Positions 44,201 to 50,858 of a DNA stretch of 64,000 nt are shown piece by piece. The position numbers and the translations under genes are program-made. Source of the stretch: Nocardioides turkmenicus (GTDB lineage: Bacteria; Actinomycetota; Actinomycetes; Propionibacteriales; Nocardioidaceae); assembly GCF_011045035.1 (NCBI RefSeq), contig NZ_JAALAA010000009.1, positions 1-64,000 of the forward strand, given 5' to 3'. The notes below the pieces were generated by a model. It saw nothing but the letters and a program-made list of their open reading frames with translations. It made no database searches and was not told the origin of the DNA. How positions within the stretch are numbered: the stretch's first letter is position 1; each line of letters begins with the position of its first letter.

Positions 44201-45058
44201 GTTCCACACCTCCCGGTCGGGCGTAACCAGTCGGGCCGCGAGCTCGGGCGGGATCGCCTCACCACCGGTGATCAGCAGCCGGACGCGGTCGAGCGACGAG
44301 GGCGGCCACAGCGCGACCAGCGTCGGCACCGTGGAGACGATGGTGATCTGGTTGGCGACCAACCACGGGCCGACGTCGACCCCGGAGCGCACCAGCGCGC
44401 GCGGCGCCGGGACCAGGCAGGCGCCGTAGCGCCAGGCCAGCCAGATCTCCTCGCAGCTCGCGTCGAAGGCGACCGAGAGGCCGGCCATCACCCGGTCACC
44501 GACCCCGATGGGGGCGTCCTGGAGGAAGAGGCGCGACTCGGCGTCGACGAACGCGGCGGCGTTGCGGTGGGTGACCGCGACCCCCTTCGGGGTGCCGGTC
44601 GACCCCGACGTGAAGATCACCCAGGCGTCGTCCTCCGTCGACGGCTCCTCCGGCTCGCGCGCCTCGCGCGGCTCAGCCAGGGTGGTGACCCGCAGGTCGT
44701 TGGTCACGACCGCCGCGACGTGTGCCTCGCCGAAGACCAGCCGGGCCCGCTCCTCGGGGTCGTCCGCATCGACCGGCACGTAGGCGGCGCCGGCGCAGAG
44801 GATGCCGAGGATCGCGACGTACAGGTCGTTGGTGCCGCTCGCGATCCGCAGCCCGACCTTGTCCCCCGGCCCGATCCCCGCGGCGTTGAGCTCGGCGGCC
44901 AGCCCGTCGGCGGCTTCCTCGAGCTCGGCGTACGTCAGCAGGCCGTTGCCCGCCTCCACGGCCGGCTCGTCGGGCACCTGGGCGGCGGTCGCCCGGAAGA
45001 TGTCGACGAGAGTCCGGGGCTCAGGCGCGAGCTGGCCACGCAGCAATGGGTCGGTCAC
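41216..45058 (-). CDS. Pls/PosA-type single-module nonribosomal poly-amino-acid synthetase
   Basis: The 1280-residue protein has an adenylation domain (about 15-485; TSGSTGTPKG, YGPTE, SGKVDR), a carrier domain (about 495-570, FFDLGGGSL with the pantetheine Ser529) and then six or so transmembrane helices interleaved with three left-handed beta-helix (hexapeptide) domains near 705-800, 935-1010 and 1175-1275. This is the layout of epsilon-poly-L-lysine synthetase, which activates one amino acid, tethers it and polymerises it at the membrane. The specificity positions read D199, A200, E203, S242, I263, G265, T287, V295, V296, K476, which resembles a lysine pocket. GTG 45058 is chosen; an in-frame TTG at 45079 is less likely. 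The gene is the first of an operon with the M1 peptidase. Confidence 0.85.
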   Translation of the reverse strand: MTDPLLRGQLAPEPRTLVDIFRATAAQVPDEPAVEAGNGLLTYAELEEAADGLAAELNAAGIGPGDKVGLRIASGTNDLYVAILGILCAGAAYVPVDADDPEERARLVFGEAHVAAVVTNDLRVTTLAEPREAREPEEPSTEDDAWVIFTSGSTGTPKGVAVTHRNAAAFVDAESRLFLQDAPIGVGDRVMAGLSVAFDASCEEIWLAWRYGACLVPAPRALVRSGVDVGPWLVANQITIVSTVPTLVALWPPSSLDRVRLLITGGEAIPPELAARLVTPDREVWNTYGPTEATVVACGARLTAEGPVRIGLPLDGWDLAVVDPATGIPVPEGETGELIIGGVGLARYLDAAKDAEKYAPMPTLGWSRAYRSGDLVVNDPAGLLFGGRADDQIKLGGRRIELGEIDSALLQLPGVVGAAAAVRKSAAGNSLLVGYVTVDDTFDQAASVARLRADMPAALVPRLAVVDSLPTRTSGKVDRDVLPWPLASAAGAGEGLSDTEAWLAGLWNDVLGAEVDGPKADFFDLGGGSLTAAQIVSLIRERFPEVALGDVYDRPALGALAAYIDELGSSAAVSEREVPAVRLETQAAQVVATILLRCLAAPRWLTWIALGTTLAQPWAPWLPSVSWWVLVPAIVLFLTPPGRMLLAAGAARLILRGVRPGQHPRGGKVHLRLWLATHAVDELGAHGLAGAPWMLWYARLLGVRMGKNVDLHSLPPVTGMLTLGKGCSIEPEVDLSGHWIEGDVLHLGEVSVGDRARVGARSTLLPGATVGDDAEVGPGSAVFGTVPAGEFWSGSPAVRAAREARGPWQPPQARARVWMLLYGIAAAVLALLPAAAIGVGTLVAVALAGVPGSYADIGPLLAWSPVAVAAGFATLAVLIWVVVRLAGLAIRPGVHPVRSLAGVAVWSTMQVLDEARTWLFPLYSSTLTPLWLRSLGARIGRHVEASTVLMIPGLTQVNDQSFLADDTLIGGYELGGGWLRVERVKIGKRAFVGNSGMAAPGRKVPKASLVAVLSAAPRRKRAQKGESWLGSPPAPLRRAAGEADSGRTYDPPARLKIARALVEVARLVPQTLAVLLYAGVAYVLVRIWEATDLLVVVLVAGPVLAAAGAVAAGVTVAAKWLLVGRIRAGSHPLWSWFVWANELADTFVEVLAAPWFTGAVSGTPVLNLWFRALGARIGRGVWIDTHWLPETDLVELGDGATVNAGTVVQTHLFHDRVLALDEVVLRRGATLGPNSVILPAAAIGRHAVVGPVSLVMRGESLPDKTLWIGNPIGPWDQEGP

Positions 45059-45084
45059 GCGACCACGTCCGTAGCGCAAGCGCC

Positions 45085-45090
45085 ATCGTA
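45085..45090 (-). promoter_or_regulatory. Candidate -10 (TACGAT) of Pls-like gene
   Basis: TACGAT on the minus strand leaves about 26 nt before GTG 45058. Confidence 0.35.
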
Positions 45091-45198
45091 CGGACGCGGT
45101 CGCGTGAAGCTTGGATGGTTCACTCGCTTACGCTCGCTCACACGCGGAGCCTTCCGGGAACAGTTGAACGGATGCCGTACATCTTCCTTCCTTCTCGG

Positions 45199-45225
45199 TG
45201 TCGATTTGTCCTTGTCCCACCCGTC
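45199..45225 (+). promoter_or_regulatory. Putative ECF42-type promoter of DGPF/sigma operon
   Basis: TGTCGA (45199-45204), a 17-bp spacer and CGTC (45222-45225) match the -35 TGTCGA and -10 CGWC I recall for ECF42 sigma factors. About 40 nt of leader precede the ATG at 45270, with GAAGGGGA as ribosome site. Autoregulation by the sigma factor of this operon is inferred. Confidence 0.55.
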
Positions 45226-45269
45226 ATCCCCGGTGACAGACTCATTCGAGGCGAGAAGGGGAACCCACG

Positions 45270-45632
45270 ATGACCAGATACATGGTGCTGCTGCCGACGA
45301 ACGAGGCCTTCTGGGCCGAGTCGACGCCGGAGGAGAAGGCCGCCGGCTACGAGGTGCACGGCAAGTTCGCCAAGCTGCTCGCCGAGCGCGGCCACAAGGT
45401 CACCGGCGGCGCCGAGCTCCACCACTCCAGCAAGGCCAAGACGCTGCGCAAGCAGGGCGGCGAGGTGGTGATCACCGACGGCCCGTACGCCGAGACCGTC
45501 GAGCACGTCACCGGCTTCTACACGATCGAGACCGACGACGTCGACGACATGCTCGAGTGCTGCAAGGTGCTCGCCGAGCTGGAGACGGCGCTCGAGGTCC
45601 GCGAGATCGTCGACCACGAGGGGATGTCATGA
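45270..45632 (+). CDS. YCII/DGPF-domain protein 1
   Basis: The 120-residue YCII-related ferredoxin-like protein contains ITDGPYAETVEHVTGFYTIE, a variant of the DGPF signature. Function is not settled for the family; these proteins are encoded next to ECF42 sigma factors and form their core regulon. The stop overlaps the next ATG (ATGA). Confidence 0.87.
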   Translation: MTRYMVLLPTNEAFWAESTPEEKAAGYEVHGKFAKLLAERGHKVTGGAELHHSSKAKTLRKQGGEVVITDGPYAETVEHVTGFYTIETDDVDDMLECCKVLAELETALEVREIVDHEGMS

Positions 45633-45976
45633 ACTTCCTCCTTCTCCTGGGCGGCGCTGACCACCACGATCGCTGGGACGCGCTGTCCGACGAGGAACGC
45701 GACCAGGCGCACGCCGACTTCATCGCCTTCGAGAAGGCGCTCATCGAGCGCGGCACCCGTCTCGCCGGCGACGCGGTCGGCCGCCCGGAGACCGCGCGAA
45801 CCATCCACCCGGACGGCACCGTCACCGACGGGCCGTTCGCGGAGTCGGTCGAGCAGCTGGGCGGTTTCATCCTCATCGATGTGCCCACGATCGACGACGC
45901 GGCGGAGCTCGCCGACCTGCTGCCGAAGCGCTTCGCGACCGAGATCCGTCCGTGCCTCGGGGTGAAGCTCAGCTGA
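45629..45976 (+). CDS. YCII/DGPF-domain protein 2
   Basis: This 115-residue DGPF protein has VTDGPFAESVEQLGGFILIDV. It is a paralogue of the preceding gene, not a copy: it differs in length and in its N-terminus (NFLLLLGGADHHDRWDAL). It overlaps the sigma factor ATG by one base (TGATG). Two DGPF genes in one operon suggest a heteromeric complex, which is inference. Confidence 0.86.
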   Translation: MNFLLLLGGADHHDRWDALSDEERDQAHADFIAFEKALIERGTRLAGDAVGRPETARTIHPDGTVTDGPFAESVEQLGGFILIDVPTIDDAAELADLLPKRFATEIRPCLGVKLS

Positions 45977-47241
45977 TGTCTCTGGCCGAGAGGCTGCTGC
46001 GTGACGAGTGGGGCCGGTTGCTGGCCCTGCTCGTCGCGCAGTTCCGGCGTCTCGACCTGGCCGAGGAGGGGCTGGCCGACGCCTTCGAGACGGCCGCCCG
46101 GCGCTGGCCGGTCGAGGGCGATCCCGACAACGGCGCCGCCTGGCTGCTCACCGCCGCCCGCCGCCGGATCGTGGACCGGATGCGCTCGGAGGAGGTGCTG
46201 GCCCGCAAGATGCCGCTGCTCGCGGTGGACGCGGCGCTGACCCAGGAGGCGCAGCAGGTCATGGTCACGGTGCCGGCCGCGGCCGGTGGCGAGGCGGTCA
46301 CCGACGAGCGGCTCCGGCTGGTCCTGCTCTGCGCCCATCCGTCGCTCTCCCGGGAGGCCGCTGCGGCGCTGACCCTCCGGCTGGTCCTCGGCGTCTCCAC
46401 CGACGACATCGGCCGACTGTTCCTGCAGTCGAAGGCCACCATGGCCGCCCGCCTCACCCGGGCGCGAAAGCGGCTCGCGGGCGCGTCCTTCGAGGTGCCG
46501 ACCGACCTCGCCGAGCTAGCCGGCCGGGTCGGCATCGTCGCCGAGGTCGCCTACCTCGCGTTCACGGCGGGCTACGCCCCCGGCACCGGCCCCGACGTCG
46601 TACGCAGCGACCTCGCCGGCGAGGCGATCCGGCTGGTCCGCGTGCTCCGGACGGTGCTCCCGGCCCCGGACCCGGAGGTCGACGCGCTGCTCGCCCTGAT
46701 GCTCCTGCAGCACTCCCACCGAGAGGCGCGCATCGGTCCCGACGGGAGCCTGGTCCTGCTCCCCGACCAGGACCGCAGCGCATGGAATCTCGCGGAGATC
46801 ACCGAAGCCCTCGCCATCCTCACCCCGCTGGCCCACTCAGCGCCGGCGCCCTACCTCCTCCAGGCCCTGATCGCCGCCGAGCACGCCGTCGCGCCGAGCG
46901 CCGGGGCGACCGCCTGGGACCGGATCATCGAGCGCTACGACGAGCTCCTCGCGCTGCGCGACACCCCGGTCGTACGTCTCAACCGAGCCGTCGCGGTGGC
47001 CGAGGCCCACGGCGCCGAAGCCGGGCTCGAGGCGCTGGAGTCGGTCGCTCTGCCGGGACACCGGCTGCCCGCCGTACGAGCCCAGCTGCTGGAGCGGGCC
47101 GGGCGTCACCGCGACGCGGCCGAGGCCTACGCGGAGGCCATCGCGCTGTGCACGCACGGACCGGAGCGGACCGACCTGACCCGGCGCCGGAACGCCCTGG
47201 AAGGTTTTGCGAACCGATCGCTAGACGAGAACACGTTCTAG
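45976..47241 (+). CDS. ECF42-type sigma factor with long C-terminal extension
   Basis: The 421-residue protein has sigma region 2 (LRDEWGRLLALLVAQFRRLDLAEEG, then AWLLTAARRRIVDRM) and region 4 (LRLVLGVSTDDIGRLFLQSKATMAARLTRARKRL). About 240 C-terminal helical, TPR-like residues follow (YLLQALIAAEHAVAPSA, GRHRDAAEAYAEAIALC). ECF42 factors have this extension in place of an anti-sigma factor and are coupled with DGPF proteins, exactly as here. The end of the gene carries a KstR-like box that overlaps its stop codon. Confidence 0.88.
   Translation: MSLAERLLRDEWGRLLALLVAQFRRLDLAEEGLADAFETAARRWPVEGDPDNGAAWLLTAARRRIVDRMRSEEVLARKMPLLAVDAALTQEAQQVMVTVPAAAGGEAVTDERLRLVLLCAHPSLSREAAAALTLRLVLGVSTDDIGRLFLQSKATMAARLTRARKRLAGASFEVPTDLAELAGRVGIVAEVAYLAFTAGYAPGTGPDVVRSDLAGEAIRLVRVLRTVLPAPDPEVDALLALMLLQHSHREARIGPDGSLVLLPDQDRSAWNLAEITEALAILTPLAHSAPAPYLLQALIAAEHAVAPSAGATAWDRIIERYDELLALRDTPVVRLNRAVAVAEAHGAEAGLEALESVALPGHRLPAVRAQLLERAGRHRDAAEAYAEAIALCTHGPERTDLTRRRNALEGFANRSLDENTF
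47227..47240. promoter_or_regulatory. KstR-like operator upstream of acyl-CoA ligase
   Basis: GAGAACACGTTCTA fits the KstR consensus TAGAAC-N2-GTTCTA with one mismatch. It ends 18 nt before the ligase GTG at 47259 and overlaps the sigma factor stop codon. It predicts sterol-linked repression of the ligase genes. Confidence 0.6.
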
Positions 47242-47258
47242 TTGCCACACTCGGGGAT

Positions 47259-48827
47259 GTGACCCCGATCACCCTTCCGGACATCATCGAGGCGATGGCC
47301 GACGCCGTCCCCGACCGCACCGCCGTGTTCACGATGCAGCACGCCTACAGCTTCGCCGAGATCGACGAGCGCGCCAGCAGGCTGGCCAACCACCTGATCA
47401 GCCAGGGCATCAAGCCGGGCGACCACGTCGCCGTCCACTCCCGCAACCGGATCGAGTGGGTCGACGCCTTCTACGGGTGCATGAAGGCGCGGGCGGTGCC
47501 GATCAACATCAACCACAAGTACCTCCACGACGAGCTCGACCACCTCTACCGCAACTCCGACGCGGTGATGGCGATCATCGGGCCCGAGCACGTCGAGGCC
47601 GTCGCCGCGCTCGGGCTCGGGATCCCGACGCTGGTGATGGGCGATGAGTACGACGCCGCGGTCGCCGCCGCACCCAAGGAGCGCCCCGACATCGAGCGCA
47701 GCCCCGACGACCGCTACGTCATCTACACCGGCGGTACGACCGGGATGCCGAAGGGCGTCGTGTGGCGCCAGGAGGACATCATCCGGGGCGCGATGAACGC
47801 GAGCCGGTTCGGGGCGCCGTTCGAGACCGTCGAGCAGCTCGCCGAGGAGGCCGCGGCGCAGGAGACGCCGATGGTGCTGCTGGCCTGCGGCCCGATGATG
47901 CACGGTGGCAGCCAATGGATCATGGGCAACGGCCACGTCGCGGGCTGCACGGTCTCGCTCTACACCGAGCCGACCTGGACGGCCGAGACGATCCTCGACC
48001 TCGTCCAAGCCGCCGGCGTCAACTCGCTCACCTTCCTCGGCGACGCGATGGGCCGCCCGGTCGCCGAGGCGATCCTGCGCGAGCCGGATCGCTGGGACCT
48101 GAGCTCCTTGTTCGCCGTCTCGAACGGCGCCGCGCCACTCTCCGCCGGGGTCCGCGCCCAGCTCCGCGAGGCGCTGCCGGGCCGCTACATCCTCGACTCC
48201 TACGGCGCCTCCGAGTCCGGGGCGACCGGCATGCAGGTCGACGAGGGCGACGAGGGCGCACAGGCCGCACCGAAGTTCCAGGTCGGGATCGACGTACAGG
48301 TCTTCGACACCGAGCTGAAGCCGTGCGCTCCCGGCGAGACCGGGATGCTCGCGCGCACCGGCTCGATCCCGCTCGGCTACTACAACGACCCGGTGAAGAC
48401 CGCGGCGACGTTCAAGGAGGTCGACGGGCAGCGCTGGTCGATCCCCGGCGACTTCGCCCGGCGCGAGGAGGACGGCTCGATCACCGTCCTGGGCCGCGGC
48501 TCCGGCTGCATCAACACCGGCGGCGAGAAGGTCTTCCCCGAGGAGGTCGAGGCGGTCCTGCTCCGGCACGCGGACGTCTTCGACACCGCGGTCGTCGGCA
48601 CACCGCACGAGCGCTGGGGCCAGCAGGTCACCGCGCTGGTGCAGCTCCGCGAGGGCGCCACCACCTCGATCGACGGGCTCCGGGAGCACTGTCGCAGCCT
48701 GATCTCCGCCTACAAGGTGCCCAAGGACATCCTGCTCGTGGAGCGAGTCCCTCGCACACCGGTCAGCAAGGTGGACTATCGTGCGAGCGCTACGGTCGCT
48801 GCCGAGCTGCTCGAGGCGCGTCGGTGA
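47259..48827 (+). CDS. Acyl-CoA ligase (FadD, steroid-side-chain type)
   Basis: The 522-residue ANL-superfamily enzyme has the AMP motif YTGGTTGMPKG, DSYGASESGATG, the hinge PGDFARRE and the A8 motif GRGSGCINTGGEKVFPEEVE. The A10 lysine is intact (PVSKVDYR). The N-terminus (TLPDIIEAMADAVPDRTAV) resembles the FadD17/FadD19 group of steroid catabolism, and the KstR-like box upstream fits. It would form an acyl-CoA thioester from ATP and CoA. GTG 47259 is preceded at 7 nt by CACACT, a weak leaderless -10. Confidence 0.88.
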   Translation: MTPITLPDIIEAMADAVPDRTAVFTMQHAYSFAEIDERASRLANHLISQGIKPGDHVAVHSRNRIEWVDAFYGCMKARAVPININHKYLHDELDHLYRNSDAVMAIIGPEHVEAVAALGLGIPTLVMGDEYDAAVAAAPKERPDIERSPDDRYVIYTGGTTGMPKGVVWRQEDIIRGAMNASRFGAPFETVEQLAEEAAAQETPMVLLACGPMMHGGSQWIMGNGHVAGCTVSLYTEPTWTAETILDLVQAAGVNSLTFLGDAMGRPVAEAILREPDRWDLSSLFAVSNGAAPLSAGVRAQLREALPGRYILDSYGASESGATGMQVDEGDEGAQAAPKFQVGIDVQVFDTELKPCAPGETGMLARTGSIPLGYYNDPVKTAATFKEVDGQRWSIPGDFARREEDGSITVLGRGSGCINTGGEKVFPEEVEAVLLRHADVFDTAVVGTPHERWGQQVTALVQLREGATTSIDGLREHCRSLISAYKVPKDILLVERVPRTPVSKVDYRASATVAAELLEARR

Positions 48828-48905
48828 CGGCCGGCTGATCAGACGTACGGCCCGGTGCCGTACGCCCCACCTCTGGCCCTAACCAAGGAAGGCGCAGACG
48901 TCCCT

Positions 48906-50522
48906 GTGTCCGCCGTGATCCCCCTCACACTGCCCGACATCCTGGAAGCGATGGCCGATGCGATCCCCGACCGCACGGCAGTCGTCACCACCGAGCGCGC
49001 CTACACGTACGCCGAGATCGACGAGCGTGCCACGCGCCTGGCCAACCACCTGCTGAGCGTCGGCCTCGAGCCGGGTGCCCAGGTCGCCGTCCACGCGACC
49101 AACCGGATCGAGTGGGTCGACGCCCTCTACGGGTGCCTCAAGGCCCGCACGATCCCGGTCAACATCAACCACGCCTACCGGCGTGACGAGCTGGCCAGGA
49201 CGTACGCCGCCACCGACTGTGTCGCCGCCATCGTCTCCCCCGAGTTCACCGACGACCTCGACGAGCTCGACCTGAAGCTCGACCACCGGGTCGTCCTCGG
49301 CCCTGACTACGACGCCAAGGTCGCCGCCGCGTCCAAGGAGCGGCCGACGGTCGGACGTACGCCGGGCGACTGGCACATCATCTTCACCACCGGCACCACC
49401 GGCACCCCGAAGGGTGCGGTCTGGCGCCAGGAGGACCTGATCTGGGCGGCGCTCAACACCGTCCGCCGCAACGCCCCGATCCCGTCGGTCGAGGGGCTCG
49501 CCGCCGAGGCGGCCGCCCGCGACTCAGGCGTCGTCCTGCTCGCCGGCGGACCGCTGCTGCACGGCCAGAGCCAGCTGCTGCTCCTGCGGGCGCTGGTCGC
49601 CGGCGGCACCGCGGTGCTCTACACGTCCGAGTCGTTCTCGGCGGAGTCCTTCCTCGACCTGGCCGAGAGGTCCGGCGCCACCGCGATCACCCTCCTCGGC
49701 GACGCCCAGGCGCGGCCGGTGGCCGCGGCGCGGCTGGTCGGGAAGAAGCGCTGGCCGCTGCACTCGCTCGCGGGTGTCTCCAACACCGCGGCTCCCCTCT
49801 CCGACGGCGTCCTCTCGGTGCTCCGCAACGCGTTCGCCCGCCGGGTCATCGTCGACTCCTACGGCACCCTGGAGACCGGCGTCACCGGGTCTCGCGCCGA
49901 CGACGGCACTCCCCTCGTCCCCGGCGAGGCGCGCTTCATGGTGGGTCCGGAGGTGGAGGTCTTCAACCCGGACCTCACCCCGGCGGCACCCGGCGTCGAG
50001 GGCCTGCTGGCCCGCTCCGGCCCGGCAGCGCTCGGCTACTACAAGGACAACGCCCGCTCGGCCACCGCGATCAAGCTGATCGACAACCGGCGCTGGACCT
50101 TCCCCGGCGACCTCGCCCGCCGTGAGGAGGACGGCTCGATCACGCTGCTCGGCCGGGCCGCGACCCTGGTACGGACCGGCGATCTCGAGATCCACCCCGA
50201 GACGATCGAGGGCGTGCTCCTCGCCCACGACGACGTCGTTGACGCCGCCGTCTTCGGCATGCCCCACCCGCGTTGGGGCCAGCAGGTCGCGGCCCTGGTG
50301 CAGCTGACCCCGGACTCCGAGACCGCCGCCGCCGACCTGCGCAAGCACGCCCGATCGGTGCTCGGCGACTCTCACGAGCCCAAGCTTGTCCTGCTGGTCG
50401 AGTCGGTGCCGCGTACGCCGGCGGGGACCGTCGACTACCGCGCCGCCGCCGGACTCACGGCCGACCTGCTCAGCACCGGCGGCAAGCGTACGGACGAGGC
50501 GGACGCCGAGACCGCCCAGTAG
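48906..50522 (+). CDS. Acyl-CoA ligase paralogue lacking the catalytic lysine
   Basis: The 538-residue ANL protein is clearly a paralogue of the preceding ligase (same N-terminal TLPDILEAMADAIPDRTAV, same WRQED motif). The A3 loop FTTGTTGTPKG and the Asp of PGDLARRE are kept. However, the A10 motif reads PAGTVDYR, with Thr in place of the adenylation lysine, and A8 has TGDLEIHPETIE instead of TGGEKVFPEEVE. It may be inactive for adenylation or act as a partner of the upstream ligase. The start is GTG 48906; upstream in-frame starts exist (48855). Confidence 0.84.
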   Translation: MSAVIPLTLPDILEAMADAIPDRTAVVTTERAYTYAEIDERATRLANHLLSVGLEPGAQVAVHATNRIEWVDALYGCLKARTIPVNINHAYRRDELARTYAATDCVAAIVSPEFTDDLDELDLKLDHRVVLGPDYDAKVAAASKERPTVGRTPGDWHIIFTTGTTGTPKGAVWRQEDLIWAALNTVRRNAPIPSVEGLAAEAAARDSGVVLLAGGPLLHGQSQLLLLRALVAGGTAVLYTSESFSAESFLDLAERSGATAITLLGDAQARPVAAARLVGKKRWPLHSLAGVSNTAAPLSDGVLSVLRNAFARRVIVDSYGTLETGVTGSRADDGTPLVPGEARFMVGPEVEVFNPDLTPAAPGVEGLLARSGPAALGYYKDNARSATAIKLIDNRRWTFPGDLARREEDGSITLLGRAATLVRTGDLEIHPETIEGVLLAHDDVVDAAVFGMPHPRWGQQVAALVQLTPDSETAAADLRKHARSVLGDSHEPKLVLLVESVPRTPAGTVDYRAAAGLTADLLSTGGKRTDEADAETAQ

Positions 50523-50529
50523 GCCGCGC

Positions 50530-50603
50530 GGGCTGATATCCACCCATACCCCCTATGGGCTGATATCCTCACATCCATCGCATGAGTTGATATCAGCCCA
50601 TAG
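50530..50603. promoter_or_regulatory. HipB operator array
   Basis: GGGCTGATATC (50530-50540), CTATGGGCTGATATC (50553-50567) and its exact inverse GATATCAGCCCATAG (50589-50603) surround a TATCCT -10 (50564-50569) upstream of hipB. The 15-bp arms are perfectly inverted across 21 bp. Cooperative autorepression by HipB/HipA is the likely function. Confidence 0.75.
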
Positions 50604-50612
50604 GAGCCGGTT

Positions 50613-50858
50613 GTGTCGGACTATCACCTCACCGCAAGGTCACCGGAAGCACTCGGCCAGGCCCTCGCACGCCTTCGAGCGAAGCGCGGCGTCACTCAGG
50701 ACGAGCTCGCGGAGGCACTCGGCATCTCACGGCGATACATCTACGAGGTCGAGTCCGGGAAGCCCAACCTGTACGCCACACGCATCTTCGAGCTGCTCCG
50801 AGAGCTTGGTGCCCATATCGAGATCCATGCCCGGGTCGACGACGAGGGTCAGCACTGA
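50613..50858 (+). CDS. hipB: HipB-like antitoxin (XRE-family)
   Basis: The 81-residue protein is one Cro/CI helix-turn-helix (LARLRAKRGVTQDELAEALGISRRYIYEVESGKPN) followed by a short beta-like end (HIEIHARVDD). It should bind the inverted repeats upstream and neutralise HipA. GTG 50613 has AGGAG upstream. Overlaps hipA by one base (TGATG). Confidence 0.87.
   Translation: MSDYHLTARSPEALGQALARLRAKRGVTQDELAEALGISRRYIYEVESGKPNLYATRIFELLRELGAHIEIHARVDDEGQH

Noticed and set aside
45110..45165. Third copy of the palindromic repeat near CGCTTACGCTCGCTC
   Set aside because: It shares only a short GCTCGC-type word and lacks the GACCAACAC core and arms.
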